From assembly GCA_021774695.1 (NCBI GenBank), contig JAJFIU010000136.1:17169-81168 (forward strand): a stretch of 64,000 nt of DNA, given 5' to 3'. The number at the start of each line of letters is the position of its first letter. Position 1 is the first letter of the stretch. A model generated the notes under the pieces. It saw nothing but the letters and a program-made list of their open reading frames with translations, was not told the DNA's origin and did no database searches. Both the position numbers and the translations under genes were made by a program. Shown piece after piece: positions 19,415-28,870 of the stretch. The DNA comes from Alphaproteobacteria bacterium. Its GTDB lineage: Bacteria; Pseudomonadota; Alphaproteobacteria; Sphingomonadales; Kordiimonadaceae.

Positions 19415-19462
19415 CCCAGAACTGTGCCCAGAACCGTGCCCAGAACAGTACCAGGAACAACA
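19415..19462. repeat. 12-bp tandem repeat upstream of ftsE
   Basis: Four 12-base units: CCCAGAACTGTG (19415), CCCAGAACCGTG (19427), CCCAGAACAGTA (19439) and CCAGGAACAACA (19451). They lie in the roughly 240-base divergent region between ftsE and the zinc-ribbon gene. No function is evident. Confidence 0.8.
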
Positions 19463-19592
19463 CCAGTTGCGGAACCAGCCGGTGCTTGTATTTATTTTGA
19501 TATATCTTATAGAGTTACATGAAGGCAATATTAACCATTTGGCGATAGTTTGTGGCCAGTTTAATCTACGCGTAAGGAAATGTGGACGCGAT

Positions 19593-20690
19593 ATGATCCT
19601 TGTTTGTCCTTCATGTGAATCAAAGTTTAAAGTTCCCGACAACGCTATTCCGCCGGAGGGCCGTAAGGTTCGCTGCGCGCAGTGCGGCTCGGCGTGGCAT
19701 GCAACGACCGCTAATGAGTTGAAGCCAGCAAAGCCTACGCGTGCCCCACCGCGTGCCCCATCGATTACCCGGGCACCGGAGCTTGGCGTGCGCTCTGCTC
19801 CTGTGCAACAGGTTGCCGCTGCCGCTGAAGTAGATGCTGGAACTGCCGCTAAGGCAGCTGCGATCAGAAGAGCAGTAACAACAGAGGAAACTGAAGTTTC
19901 TGAGACCGCGCCGGATGAAAACCTGTTCGATGAAGGCGTCGAAGGCCCGCCAGCGGACGCAGGCACAACCTACGATGTGGGCGACGACACTGGCTCTGAC
20001 GATTTTGAATTAAGCACGGCTATTAAAGGTCAGCAGGGTGATGACTTTGACTTTGGCATCGACGATGATTTGAGCGCAGTTTCGGGAGACGACGATGATG
20101 ACGACGTCATGGCTCACCGCCGCGCTAACCTTCGGCGCGACGCCGAACGTAGGTCGCTGGCTAGAAAACGGCAGTTTGTGCTGGTCGGCTGGATAGCTTT
20201 GTTGGTTTTTGTTCTTGGTATTTTTGGGTCGCTGGTATTTATGAAAGATACTGTGACAGCTACTTTCCCGGGCACCAATCAACTGTATGACTTTTTTGCA
20301 GGCAGCCGCAGCGTTGACCGCTTTCGCCCCGCTGAAGGGGAGCGGGTGACGCCGCCGATTACCGAAACCGAAGTTTATGTTAGAGCCGGTATCGTTCAAA
20401 ATAGAACTCGGGTGGTAACAGTTGATGGTCAGTCGCAAGTAATAATCGGCGGCGAATTGGAGAATACCGGTAACCGGGCAGCGAATGTACCGAAAGTTGA
20501 AATTAGCATCAAAGACGGGCAAGGCAGAGTTTTAGACCAGTGGGTGTTTGATCCGCCGGGTCTGGTGCTCAGGCGCTTGAGTAAATTGCCCTTTGAAACT
20601 AGGCGCCCGGTGCCGCCAGGGATGGCGAGCGTTGAAATCCGGGCCTTGGAAGGTACGAAGTCCAGCAACGCCGCCCAGTCTCAGTTATGA
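19593..20690 (+). CDS. MJ0042 zinc-ribbon membrane protein (DUF3426-like)
   Basis: 365 residues. N-terminal zinc ribbon with two CxxC pairs ([12 protein letters not shown] and [11 protein letters not shown]), a long acidic low-complexity linker including DDDDDD (about residues 60-185), one transmembrane helix (about 197-220, [21 protein letters not shown]), then a periplasmic domain with [15 protein letters not shown] and [15 protein letters not shown]. Start at ATG 19593: upstream sequence in the same frame is unrelated leader, and homologues begin MILVCPSC. Function unknown; overlaps hpt by 4 bases. Confidence 0.86.
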   Translation: MILVCPSCESKFKVPDNAIPPEGRKVRCAQCGSAWHATTANELKPAKPTRAPPRAPSITRAPELGVRSAPVQQVAAAAEVDAGTAAKAAAIRRAVTTEETEVSETAPDENLFDEGVEGPPADAGTTYDVGDDTGSDDFELSTAIKGQQGDDFDFGIDDDLSAVSGDDDDDDVMAHRRANLRRDAERRSLARKRQFVLVGWIALLVFVLGIFGSLVFMKDTVTATFPGTNQLYDFFAGSRSVDRFRPAEGERVTPPITETEVYVRAGIVQNRTRVVTVDGQSQVIIGGELENTGNRAANVPKVEISIKDGQGRVLDQWVFDPPGLVLRRLSKLPFETRRPVPPGMASVEIRALEGTKSSNAAQSQL

Positions 20691-21241
20691 ATCCGTTTTT
20701 TGATTTGGACAAGGCAGGCAACGCCCATCATGGGATTGAGCCGGTTTTTACTGCTGATGAAATTGTTGCAAAAGTTGACGACCTCGCCGCCCGACTGGTT
20801 CGCTGGTTTGACGAGGAGCCAGTGGCGCAGGTTTTGATGAACGGCGCCATGATGTTTGCAGCGGACCTGTCTCGGGCTATGTCGATCCGGGGTTGCGTCA
20901 TGGAAATGGATTTTATCCAGACCCACAAGGATGTTAAAAGCGGAACAGTTGACTTGATTGCAGCGTCCAATTTGGATGTGCGCGGGCGTGATGTTTTGCT
21001 GATCGATGATATTTATGATGACGGTGGCTCGTTGGCGTGTGCCTACGAGCATTTCAACTCGCTGGGTGCCCAGTCAGTTACCAGTGTAGTATTGCTTGAC
21101 AAAAGTGGTGGCCGCGACACTAAAATAAAGCCTGATTTCGTTGGTTTTGAGTGCCCTGATATCTTTGTAATCGGCTACGGAATGGATATTGCGTATAGGT
21201 ACAGGGAGTTGCCGTTCATTGGCAAAATGGGCCGAGCTTAA
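20687..21241 (+). CDS. hpt: Hypoxanthine-guanine phosphoribosyltransferase
   Basis: Salvages hypoxanthine and guanine using PRPP. 184 residues with the PRPP loop [28 protein letters not shown] at the flexible-loop start, [11 protein letters not shown], and the C-terminal base-binding [21 protein letters not shown]. Length is normal. ATG lies inside the stop of the zinc-ribbon gene (ATGA overlap), so translation is probably coupled. Confidence 0.94.
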   Translation: MNPFFDLDKAGNAHHGIEPVFTADEIVAKVDDLAARLVRWFDEEPVAQVLMNGAMMFAADLSRAMSIRGCVMEMDFIQTHKDVKSGTVDLIAASNLDVRGRDVLLIDDIYDDGGSLACAYEHFNSLGAQSVTSVVLLDKSGGRDTKIKPDFVGFECPDIFVIGYGMDIAYRYRELPFIGKMGRA

Positions 21242-21304
21242 GAGTTACCTTTGTTTTTCTCTGGTGTTTGGCCAGCTTTTTAATCGCGTGAAGGAACCAA
21301 TTGG

Positions 21305-21688
21305 TTGGCCCGCATTTTACTAGCTGAAGATGAAGGCACAGTGCGCGAATTTGTTTCGCGTGTGTTGACCATGCACGGTCACAGCGTGCTTGAGGCACAA
21401 GACGGTGCGCAGGCAGTTGAATTGATGAACCAGCATCATTTTGACTTGTTGCTAACTGATATCGTGATGCCGGTTATGGACGGTATATCGCTTGCGCTTA
21501 AAGTGCGAGACACTAGGCCCAAGGTGCCGATTATCCTGATGACGGGCTATGCCAATGAAAGCCAGCGCGCCCACAATTTGTCGGTGTTGATTGAGGAGCT
21601 TTTGTCCAAACCGTTCAACAAAGACCAGTTGATGAAAGCGGTTAACGATGCGCTTGCGGGTGCTGAAACCAGTCCTTCTAGCGAGTGA
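21305..21688 (+). CDS. cpdR: CpdR-like single-domain response regulator
   Basis: 127-residue stand-alone receiver. Acidic pocket AEDE near the start, phospho-acceptor Asp in LLLTDIVMPVMDG near residue 51, Thr in ILMTGYAN and Lys in LLSKPFNKDQL. Sequence and length match CpdR, which in Caulobacter directs cell-cycle proteolysis by ClpXP when unphosphorylated; that role is inferred. TTG start at 21305 with AAGGA 9 bases upstream. Overlaps the 3' end of lysA by 11 bases, tail to tail. Confidence 0.87.
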   Translation: MARILLAEDEGTVREFVSRVLTMHGHSVLEAQDGAQAVELMNQHHFDLLLTDIVMPVMDGISLALKVRDTRPKVPIILMTGYANESQRAHNLSVLIEELLSKPFNKDQLMKAVNDALAGAETSPSSE

Positions 21689-22946
21689 GCCAGTCGGGCA
21701 GTTTGTCCAAACCAATCAAATCGTCAATCGACGGGCGTGCGCGCACGACGGCATATTTGTCGTCGTTGACCAAGACCTCAGGTACCAACTCGCGGGTATT
21801 GTAAGTGCTTGATAACACTGCACCATATGCCCCCGCTGATTTGACAGTTACAAGGTCTCCGGGTTCTAATTCTGGCGTTTGCCTGCCTGTGGCGAACGTG
21901 TCGCCGCTCTCGCACACGGGGCCAACAAAATCGGCGGCTATTGTGTGATCGCTTTGTGGTTCGTCTACCGGCTGGATCGCGTGGAAAGCATCATACATGG
22001 CCGGGCGCAGCAAGTCGTTCATCGCTGCGTCGACAATATAGAAGATGCGGTCTTCGCCTTGTTTTACATACAAAAGTTCAGACAAAAGGATGCCCGCATT
22101 ACCGGCGATCAACCGGCCAGGCTCCAGAATAATGCTGCAGTCCATATCGCCGAGAACTTCTTTGATCATCGCGCCGTAAAGGCCGGGGCTTGGCGGTGAT
22201 TCTTCCGCGGGATCGTAGGGGATGCCAAGGCCGCCGCCCAGATCGATATGGTCAATGGTGTGGCCGCTGGCGCGCAGACGCTTTACCAGCCCAAGAACCT
22301 TCTCGAACGCGGCTTTGAACGGACCCAAGTCGGTTAGCTGCGACCCGATATGAACATCCACGCCGGTTGCGCGAAGGCCCGGCAGCTGGGCGATGCGGGC
22401 ATAAACATCTTCGGCTTTTGACCAGGCGATGCCGAATTTATTTTCTGATTTTCCGGTGGCAATTTTATGATGGGTTTTGGCGTCAACGTCCGGATTTACC
22501 CGCACAGAAACCGGTGCAATCAGGCCCATTTTTTCTGCAACTGAGTTCAGAACCTCAAGCTCTGGCTCACTTTCCACGTTGAATTGCTTGATGCCTGCTT
22601 TGAGGGCAGCAGCCATTTCGCCGGCTTTTTTGCCGACGCCTGAAAATACGATTTTGTCAGCGGGGATTCCGGCGCGCAGGGCCCGGATTAACTCGCCTTC
22701 GCTAACCACATCAGCGCCGGCGCCTTCGGCCGCGAGAGTGGCGAGAACCGCTTGGTTGCTGTTGGCTTTCACGGCAAAACACACAAGCGCATCAAGGCCG
22801 GAGAAAGCCTCGGAAAACACCTTGAAATGGCGCACCAGCGTGGCGGTTGAATAGACATAAACCGGGGTGCCAACTTCGCGCGCGATGGTCTTCAGCGAGA
22901 CGTTTTCAGCGAACATTTCGCCGTTTTGATATGAAAAATGGTCCAT
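21678..22946 (-). CDS. lysA: Diaminopimelate decarboxylase
   Basis: PLP enzyme converting meso-diaminopimelate to lysine, last step of the pathway. 422 residues: PLP lysine in ALVCFAVKANSNQAVL, GAGADVVSEGELIRAL, glycine loop HIDLGGGLGIPY, EPGRLIAGNAG, and the active-site Cys in FVGPVCESGDTFA. Gene order argH-lptM-lysA on one strand is conserved across many proteobacteria. Confidence 0.96.
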   Translation of the reverse strand: MDHFSYQNGEMFAENVSLKTIAREVGTPVYVYSTATLVRHFKVFSEAFSGLDALVCFAVKANSNQAVLATLAAEGAGADVVSEGELIRALRAGIPADKIVFSGVGKKAGEMAAALKAGIKQFNVESEPELEVLNSVAEKMGLIAPVSVRVNPDVDAKTHHKIATGKSENKFGIAWSKAEDVYARIAQLPGLRATGVDVHIGSQLTDLGPFKAAFEKVLGLVKRLRASGHTIDHIDLGGGLGIPYDPAEESPPSPGLYGAMIKEVLGDMDCSIILEPGRLIAGNAGILLSELLYVKQGEDRIFYIVDAAMNDLLRPAMYDAFHAIQPVDEPQSDHTIAADFVGPVCESGDTFATGRQTPELEPGDLVTVKSAGAYGAVLSSTYNTRELVPEVLVNDDKYAVVRARPSIDDLIGLDKLPDWLTR

Positions 22947-22972
22947 TTTAAGAGTCTAACACTGCTTTTTCA

Positions 22973-23032
22973 GAATGAAACTAGGGAAAATGAGAACTAA
23001 ACTAGCGAAAATGAGAATGAAACAGCGGAAAC
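22973..23032. repeat. Degenerate ~21-bp tandem repeat at end of lptM
   Basis: Three related units: GAATGAAACTAGGGAAAAT (22973), GAGAACTAAACTAGCGAAAAT (22992) and GAGAATGAAACAGCGGAAAC (23013). The lptM stop codon falls in the middle unit, so slippage here would change the C-terminus of the lipoprotein. Confidence 0.65.
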
Positions 23033-23131
23033 CCCGGAACTGCTCGGTGGTTTTATATCACCCTTTTTGCCGCAGGCCGAAATTGCGACAAGAATGGTGG
23101 CAGCAAAAAGTATTTTAAGTCCAAAATTCAT
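22997..23131 (-). CDS. lptM: Small LptM-like lipoprotein
   Basis: 44-residue lipoprotein between argH and lysA. It starts MNFGLKILFAATIL, has the lipobox AISACGKKG followed by DIKPP, matching the short LptM/YifL family, which in E. coli assists LptD assembly. The C-terminus (SFSFSLV) is encoded by the first units of a degenerate repeat of about 21 bases. GAGGAC upstream of the ATG can serve as ribosome-binding site. Position between argH and lysA supports the call. Confidence 0.85.
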   Translation of the reverse strand: MNFGLKILFAATILVAISACGKKGDIKPPSSSGVSAVSFSFSLV

Positions 23132-23147
23132 AGCCGGTCCTCAATCA

Positions 23148-24599
23148 CTATTTTTCGTTCAATAATTCCAGCCGGGCAACTTTTATCGCGGCGCGAACAT
23201 TGTCGGGTGCGGTGCCGCCGTATGACGTTCGGCTGGCCACCGAAGCCTCCACCGATAACACACTGAAAACGTCGTTGGTAATTTTCGGCTCGATTTTTTG
23301 CATCTCAGTCAGCGGCACGTCGGAAAGCTCCAGCGAATTGTCTTCAGCGTATTTTACAATTGCGCCAGTTGCGTGGTGCGCGTCCCTAAACGGCAGGTTC
23401 AAGGCCCGCACCAGCCAATCGGCCAAATCGGTGGCGGTTGAATAGCCCAACCCGGCGGCCTTTTTCATCGCCTCGGTGTTGGGGTGAAAATCTTCGAGCA
23501 TGCCGGTCATGGCAACCAAACACAGCTCAAAATCATCAACCGCCTGAAACACTGGCGCTTTATCTTCCTGCATGTCTTTGGAGTAGGCCAGCGGCAAGCC
23601 CTTCATCACCACCATCAGGCCGGTGTGGGCACCCATGATGCGGCCAACCTTGGCGCGCACCAGCTCGGCGGCGTCGGGGTTGCGCTTTTGCGGCATGATT
23701 GATGAGCCGGTGGAGAAGGCGTCTGACAGCTTGAGGAATCCGAATGCAGATGTGGCCCACAGGACAAATTCGTCGGCCAGCCGCGACAGGTGCACCGCGC
23801 CGATGGAAAGAACGGAGAGAAACTCAAGCGCGAAATCCCGCGCTGAAACCGCGTCCAGCGAATTGGCCATTGGCTTATCGAACCCAAGCTCAGCACTGGT
23901 TTTGTGCCGGTCGATGGGGAAGCTGGTGCCGGCCAATGCCGCCGCGCCCAGCGGGTTTTCGTTTAGGCGCATCCGGCAATCAGCCAACCGCGAACGGTCG
24001 CGCGATACCATCTCGAAGTAGGCCATCAAATGATGGCCGAGTGTTACCGGCTGCGCGGTTTGCAGGTGGGTAAAGCCGGGCATGATGCTGCCAGCGTAGG
24101 TTTCTGCCGCATTGAGTAAGGCGTTTTGCAAGCCCGCATACAGGCCGTCCAATTGGTCGATGGCTGCGCGGGTCCAAAGGCGGAAGTCTGTCGCCACTTG
24201 GTCGTTCCTAGAGCGGGCGGTGTGCAGCCGCGCCCCGGCGTCGCCCACCAGTTCGCGCAGGCGGGCCTCAATATGCATGTGAATGTCTTCAAGCGCCGGG
24301 TCAAACACCATCTCGCCCGCTTCAATTTCACCGGCGATTTGGGTCAGGCCCGCTTCAATTTTCGCGGCGTCATCAGCGGTCAGAATTCCTGCGCCCGCAA
24401 GCATGCGCGCATGGGCCTTTGAGCCAGCGATGTCTTGGCGGTAAAGGCGCTTGTCAAAATCGATGGAGGCGTTGATCTCCTGCATAACAGCAGACGGCCC
24501 GCCGCCAAAACGCCCACCCCACATGGTTTGTGATTGGCTTTTAGTGGCATCACCGGTTTCTGGTTTATCACGGCTAATCGAGTTTTTTTGATCGCCCAC
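23148..24599 (-). CDS. argH: Argininosuccinate lyase
   Basis: Splits argininosuccinate to arginine and fumarate. 483 residues with the opening [30 protein letters not shown], catalytic-His region [21 protein letters not shown], and the superfamily signature [15 protein letters not shown] carrying the catalytic Ser. GTG start at 24599. The N-terminal 25 residues before TMWGG are unconserved. Confidence 0.96.
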   Translation of the reverse strand: MGDQKNSISRDKPETGDATKSQSQTMWGGRFGGGPSAVMQEINASIDFDKRLYRQDIAGSKAHARMLAGAGILTADDAAKIEAGLTQIAGEIEAGEMVFDPALEDIHMHIEARLRELVGDAGARLHTARSRNDQVATDFRLWTRAAIDQLDGLYAGLQNALLNAAETYAGSIMPGFTHLQTAQPVTLGHHLMAYFEMVSRDRSRLADCRMRLNENPLGAAALAGTSFPIDRHKTSAELGFDKPMANSLDAVSARDFALEFLSVLSIGAVHLSRLADEFVLWATSAFGFLKLSDAFSTGSSIMPQKRNPDAAELVRAKVGRIMGAHTGLMVVMKGLPLAYSKDMQEDKAPVFQAVDDFELCLVAMTGMLEDFHPNTEAMKKAAGLGYSTATDLADWLVRALNLPFRDAHHATGAIVKYAEDNSLELSDVPLTEMQKIEPKITNDVFSVLSVEASVASRTSYGGTAPDNVRAAIKVARLELLNEK

Positions 24600-24741
24600 G
24601 GCCTTGTCTTTCCTGCAACAGCATTTATGGTCAAGTGTCGCTTATATGCGGGTGCCAAAAGCATTGCAATCCGGGGTTTATCGTGGGAACCCTTTTATTA
24701 AGCTCCCCAAGTGTATTTTTGGGTCAAAGGAGGCAAGTTTC

Positions 24742-25320
24742 GTGTCGAAAACAACATTAATGGCGGTTGCGCTGGTGGGCTTGCTCGCGGTGGTTGGTTA
24801 CGGCGTGTTCAAACCGTCTAGCAGCGGCGGTGCAGGCATTGAGCCTTACCTTGTGGGCGAAATGGCCAAACTAACCGTGCCAGCGGAAACGCAAATGCTA
24901 AGCGACCATATCATTATGGACGCAGCAGGCGTGCCCAAAAAACTGTCAGCGATGAAGGGCCGGGCGATGCTGATCAACCTGTGGGCGCCCTGGTGCGCCC
25001 CGTGCCGGGCTGAGATGAAAGAACTTGCCAACCTGCAGCACGAGCTGGGCGGCGCGGATTTCGAGGTTATCGCGATCAATGTGGACCGCGGCGGCATCCG
25101 CCAAGCCGAGGAAACCCTGAAGGAATGGGGCATTGAGGGCTTAGGCCTATACGCTGAACCCACCATGGCGATCGCGTTTGATCTAGCCGAAGGCGCACTA
25201 CCCACCAGTTTTGTTGTCGACAAAAACGGTGAAATCCGCGCGCTATTCCTCGGCCCCCTCGCGTGGGACAAACCCGAAGGCCTCGCACTGTTCGAAGCCC
25301 TGAAGAAGGGTGAAGTTTGA
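24742..25320 (+). CDS. tlpA: TlpA-family periplasmic thioredoxin
   Basis: 192 residues: N-terminal hydrophobic anchor (LMAVALVGLLAVVGYGVF), then a thioredoxin fold with active site LWAPWCAPCRAEM and the cis-Pro region ALPTSFVVDKNGEI. Likely a membrane-tethered thiol-disulfide reductant, for example for cytochrome c maturation. Start fixed at GTG 24742 by a near-perfect AAAGGAGG about 8 bases upstream; the open frame from 24604 has no such signal. A decayed copy of its 3' end lies at 31437-31533. Confidence 0.93.
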   Translation: MSKTTLMAVALVGLLAVVGYGVFKPSSSGGAGIEPYLVGEMAKLTVPAETQMLSDHIIMDAAGVPKKLSAMKGRAMLINLWAPWCAPCRAEMKELANLQHELGGADFEVIAINVDRGGIRQAEETLKEWGIEGLGLYAEPTMAIAFDLAEGALPTSFVVDKNGEIRALFLGPLAWDKPEGLALFEALKKGEV

Positions 25321-25413
25321 TTGGATTAATACTGAAACTGTGGTGTCAGATTTTGTTCACTCGCTGATTTTTTTCCTACGCTCTACCTTTGCTGTTAAAC
25401 ATCAATCATTTGC

Positions 25414-27096
25414 TTAACAATGGTATTTATACTTTTTGGCCTCTTCCGTTAGATTTTCTATTTGAAGTTGGTTGAGAGCTAACTCGAACGCCCTCTGATA
25501 ACGAAACCCATGAGCTAATGCTCGATAGAAACTTTTGGTGAAAATGATTGCAGCTTCATCACTAATCGAATCGGCACAGCCGATCACAGCCTTTAAATGC
25601 GGACTAGTTTTCAACGCGATTTCTTCTGAGTGACAGGCGTTCAAGATCAGACACTCTAGCCCATCGCATTGTTTTACCAAGCCTTCGATTGCTTCAGCAG
25701 ACACTGGCGCAGTGTTTCCATTTCGATCTTCAAAGCATAATAGACCAGTTGCTCCGTGACCGCTGAAATGGAGAATATCTGGCTTGTTATTGAGGAGCTC
25801 CACTTGCACTTGATCTGTTTTGACCGCCCAAGCGTGAGCAATTTCAATATCGGTTTTTCTGTTTTCAACAAGGCGTAACTGCTCTTTCAAGTCTCGCGCC
25901 TCTTGACCCAACCTCAACGGCTGCTCATCCTTTGGAGAAGCGCATAGCATAAGCACTTTTTTCATTGGTAGATTCCCAGTCTTTCTCAATTGCGTGGTCA
26001 GTGGATCATTATCGCCTGCAAAAAGGTCCCCTGTACCTGCGCGCAAATCATTTGCTTTTAGTTTGCCGAACAATGCAGTGCCTTCTGCACCTAAATACAA
26101 ACGTTTTTTCAATTTTGGCTCTCGTTCGAGCAACTCAAAAGTTTTATCTTCGTATTGGTGGCAATCTTTGGCAAATCGAGAAAAGTGCTCTGCAATTAGT
26201 TCCCGCACACGAAAGCTACTCTCTGTATCGAACCAATTTAGGGTAATATCTTGGAGCCCATCATAGAATTGATTCTTTAAGCCTTTGGCCAATCCTTCTC
26301 GTGCATACATATCTTGTAGGTAGGTACCTTTGAGAATAATTTCATGTTTTTCTTTTATATTTGAGTGTTGCTCTGCTGCCAATTCCAGAAGTTTTGATTG
26401 CACATTGGAGGGTTCGCGCTCAATTTGATGGAACGGAATTCCAAGATCGGATAAATGTAGTGTTGGGTTTTCGATGATAGCCCAGACGCTATATTGTTTG
26501 ACGATAACGTCGTCGTATGTGCAAAGCTCTTTCACGAGTTGCCCATTTGAGAATTTGGGGTGGAACATGTTTTCGAAAGCTCGATTCAGGCCAACTGCGA
26601 TTAGAGCGAGCTTTAGTACCTCGGCGTCAACGGTATCCACATTGATTTTGAATCCTGACAAGTCGAGTTTAGAAGGCTTAGTTACTTGTAGTGCAGCCAG
26701 TGTTTTGATCGTTGGGTTTACAGAGTCCAAAGCGGGACACTCATCCAAATTGCCTGAATAGAGCCTCGATGCTGCTGCTACTGCTGCAGCTATGATCTCA
26801 GGATTTCCATCATACTGCGATAACGCACGTTCGACAGTGGATAGTGATCCAGTTCGGGTCCCTAATTGCGCAACGCAATTTAGGCACCATCTAATGACCT
26901 TTTCATTTTGGGTGGCGGCTATTAGCCCGTTTACTGTTAGCTCAATGCCATTTCTTGCATCGGGAGAAAGTTTCTCCCCCGCTCTATATGAGCGCGCAAG
27001 TTCCTGCAATGCAATCTTCCGTCTGCGATCGTCACCATTGTCAAGTTCATAGCGTAGAAACGCGGCTTTTTCTTGAGATATGCTTCTCCGGCTCAT
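25414..27096 (-). CDS. CHAT-domain (caspase-like) protease with helical-repeat N-terminus
   Basis: 560 residues. The C-terminal part (about 377-545) is a CHAT protease domain. It opens with MKKVLMLCASPKDEQPLRLGQE; catalytic His is expected in LHFSGHG (His447) and catalytic Cys in LILNACHS (Cys488); an RAFELALNQ segment follows. The N-terminal 350 residues look all-helical, with HEAT-like short repeats, a plausible sensor or scaffold. No signal peptide or membrane segment, so cytoplasmic. The ATG overlaps the stop of the upstream HARE-HTH gene by 4 bases (ATGA), implying one operon and coupled translation. The DNA is visibly more AT-rich than argH or tlpA next door, suggesting acquisition. CHAT proteases in bacteria often act in abortive infection or conflict systems; the target here is unknown. 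Confidence 0.8.
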   Translation of the reverse strand: MSRRSISQEKAAFLRYELDNGDDRRRKIALQELARSYRAGEKLSPDARNGIELTVNGLIAATQNEKVIRWCLNCVAQLGTRTGSLSTVERALSQYDGNPEIIAAAVAAASRLYSGNLDECPALDSVNPTIKTLAALQVTKPSKLDLSGFKINVDTVDAEVLKLALIAVGLNRAFENMFHPKFSNGQLVKELCTYDDVIVKQYSVWAIIENPTLHLSDLGIPFHQIEREPSNVQSKLLELAAEQHSNIKEKHEIILKGTYLQDMYAREGLAKGLKNQFYDGLQDITLNWFDTESSFRVRELIAEHFSRFAKDCHQYEDKTFELLEREPKLKKRLYLGAEGTALFGKLKANDLRAGTGDLFAGDNDPLTTQLRKTGNLPMKKVLMLCASPKDEQPLRLGQEARDLKEQLRLVENRKTDIEIAHAWAVKTDQVQVELLNNKPDILHFSGHGATGLLCFEDRNGNTAPVSAEAIEGLVKQCDGLECLILNACHSEEIALKTSPHLKAVIGCADSISDEAAIIFTKSFYRALAHGFRYQRAFELALNQLQIENLTEEAKKYKYHC

Positions 27097-28010
27097 TTGG
27101 CCGCATGATCATATTCAAAAAACCGATTCAATGTAGTTTTTCCCCAAGGCTCGAAATCCTCAAGGTTGTTTGGGCAAACACTCATGTCAAGCCAGCGGGG
27201 GTCATTGAGAGACAGTTTCCGAGTGGTGGGCTCAAACCACTCTGGGCAATCCCATTCTAGAACGATCAGAAGTATGTTAACTCCGTCTTCACCTTCTGCC
27301 TCAAAAAGGAAAAGGGGCTGTGGTTTTTCTAGCTCTTGACCGTTAAAGGATTGAGGAGAAAGATCAAGATCAAGAAGAAGGACATCTAATGCGTTATCAC
27401 TCGCACCATAGTCATTCTGTGAAAAAAGCGATCTGTCCGAAAAGGTTAGCGCTCCAGGAAACCCTATAGTTCGTTTATTTGCAAAGGCTTCCCTGTCATC
27501 GCGGTAACGGCCTATACGGTATGAAAGTACTTCGTTGTCTCTTCGAACCACAGAAAATGTCCAAATCGTCACATAGTCATCTTCTTTGGCTTTTTCTAGG
27601 TACTTTAGTGCATCCGTTTCCGCTGCGGCAGCAAACAATTCAGTCAGTTCTTGCTCGCCCTTCCAATTTTCCAGAAACGCCTTCTTGATAGCCAATGGGT
27701 TGCCTTTTTGAAGGTCTCGAGTCCTTCTTCTCGCCGGGAATGGCTGTTTAAATTTGTCGGGGATATCTGGGTTAGAAATAAATTCACACAAGAAAAATAA
27801 CCCCGGTTCTGTCCTGTAAAACCGTGACAGAGACCTGTGGTATAAAATGTCTTCACTTAATCTAGCTTGAAGGGTTTTGTGCTGGGTTTTGCCGCGTAAA
27901 TGTTCGGGAACGATCTGCCCTTGAAATGCAGCGTTCAAAATACCTTTTGCAGACATTGGTCGGCGCGAAGCTTTAAGTACTTTATGAGCTATTTCTAAGT
28001 ATGAGTCCAA
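27093..28010 (-). CDS. HARE-HTH domain protein, partner of the CHAT protease
   Basis: 305 residues. The first 75 fit a HARE-HTH winged helix: YLEIAHKVLKASRRPMSAKGI, then a long helix-rich stretch to LSEDI and FYRTEPGLFFL. Such domains occur in restriction systems, RNA polymerase delta and chromatin proteins, where they are proposed to sense DNA. The rest (about 110-305) has mixed beta/alpha character (DYVTIWTFSVVRRDNEVLSYRIGRY) and is unrecognised. TTG start at 28010 with AAGGA 8 bases upstream. A possible promoter (TTGTAT, 17 bases, TATGCT) lies about 30-60 bases before the gene on the reverse strand. Could be the sensor, the inhibitor or the substrate of the CHAT protease. Confidence 0.68.
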   Translation of the reverse strand: MDSYLEIAHKVLKASRRPMSAKGILNAAFQGQIVPEHLRGKTQHKTLQARLSEDILYHRSLSRFYRTEPGLFFLCEFISNPDIPDKFKQPFPARRRTRDLQKGNPLAIKKAFLENWKGEQELTELFAAAAETDALKYLEKAKEDDYVTIWTFSVVRRDNEVLSYRIGRYRDDREAFANKRTIGFPGALTFSDRSLFSQNDYGASDNALDVLLLDLDLSPQSFNGQELEKPQPLFLFEAEGEDGVNILLIVLEWDCPEWFEPTTRKLSLNDPRWLDMSVCPNNLEDFEPWGKTTLNRFFEYDHAAK

Positions 28011-28257
28011 AATTAAAGTCCTTGTTGTTCACAAGCATATAAGTGGTCGAGCTAGTATACAAGTTCCGAAATATCAGCCGTGGTATTTTGCAACAAAAAA
28101 CGGCCTTCCATGAACCAAGGCGCGCAGGATTTTTTTAGGGTCCGTTGTTGCCGAAAGCCAACGCTGTCTCAAGGTGCTGTACAGTCCGGAAAATGATCAA
28201 AAGCTCATCACAACCAAGATGGTAAATACCATACTATTACACGGGTAAGCCTTACAC

Positions 28258-28806
28258 TTAATCAACAGCATTTTTCCATTTGGCCGGGGTAATGGCAACG
28301 GCGCTGTCACCGTCGCTGACCATCACATCGCCGTCCTGAATATTAACCTGCAGTTTCATCATGCGACCGGCCAGTTTTTCCAGCGCGGTGGTGTCCGTCT
28401 TTGAAAAATTTATAACCCGAAGATTATCAAACCGAGTGGTGCTGTTTCGGGTTTTCTCCCACCACATCTCAGCAGTATTGCCGCCGTAACAATAGATAAT
28501 CATCTCGCCCGCCTTGCCACAAGACTGGCGAACAACCTTCTCTCCCGGCAGCCCTAGCGCCACCCACAACTCATGCTCGCCGCTCAGGCTTTTCTGCCAA
28601 ATGTCAGGCTCGTCATCCGTTGAAATGCCTTTGGTAAATTCTAGTTGTGCGTGCGCATTCAGCGCAAAAGCAAGAAGACGCACCATTAACCGTTCATCGG
28701 TCTCCGAAGGGTGTTTGGCAACGGTCAGATTATGGGTCTCATAGTAGTGACGGTCCATATCGGCAACGGAAAGTTCAACTTTATAAATGGTGGCATTCTG
28801 CGCCAT
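28258..28806 (-). CDS. yaeQ: YaeQ family protein
   Basis: 182 residues matching YaeQ throughout: MAQNATIYKVELSVADMDRHYY at the N-terminus, HPSETDERLMVRLLAFAL, EPDIWQKSL, LWVALGLPGEKVVRQSCGKA and VINFSKTDTTAL. The fold is a PD-(D/E)XK nuclease-like one, with Glu/Asp/Lys candidates in those segments; cellular role unclear (once linked to RfaH suppression). Normal length. Its leader contains a 14-bp tandem repeat. Confidence 0.93.
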   Translation of the reverse strand: MAQNATIYKVELSVADMDRHYYETHNLTVAKHPSETDERLMVRLLAFALNAHAQLEFTKGISTDDEPDIWQKSLSGEHELWVALGLPGEKVVRQSCGKAGEMIIYCYGGNTAEMWWEKTRNSTTRFDNLRVINFSKTDTTALEKLAGRMMKLQVNIQDGDVMVSDGDSAVAITPAKWKNAVD

Positions 28807-28814
28807 GGTTTATC

Positions 28815-28870
28815 CCTGAATATTGAAGCCTGAAAATTGATGCCTGAAGATTGATGCCTGAATATTGTTT
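28815..28870. repeat. 14-bp tandem repeat upstream of yaeQ
   Basis: Four consecutive 14-base units: CCTGAATATTGAAG, CCTGAAAATTGATG, CCTGAAGATTGATG and CCTGAATATTGTTT. It ends 9 bases before the yaeQ start on the reverse strand, so it would be transcribed as leader and could hold the ribosome-binding region; no normal ribosome-binding site is seen. Confidence 0.85.

Noticed and set aside
19379..19966. 195-residue reverse-strand frame with Ser/Gly repeats
   Set aside because: Produced by the 12-bp repeat and the antisense of the zinc-ribbon gene; no start signal or family resemblance.
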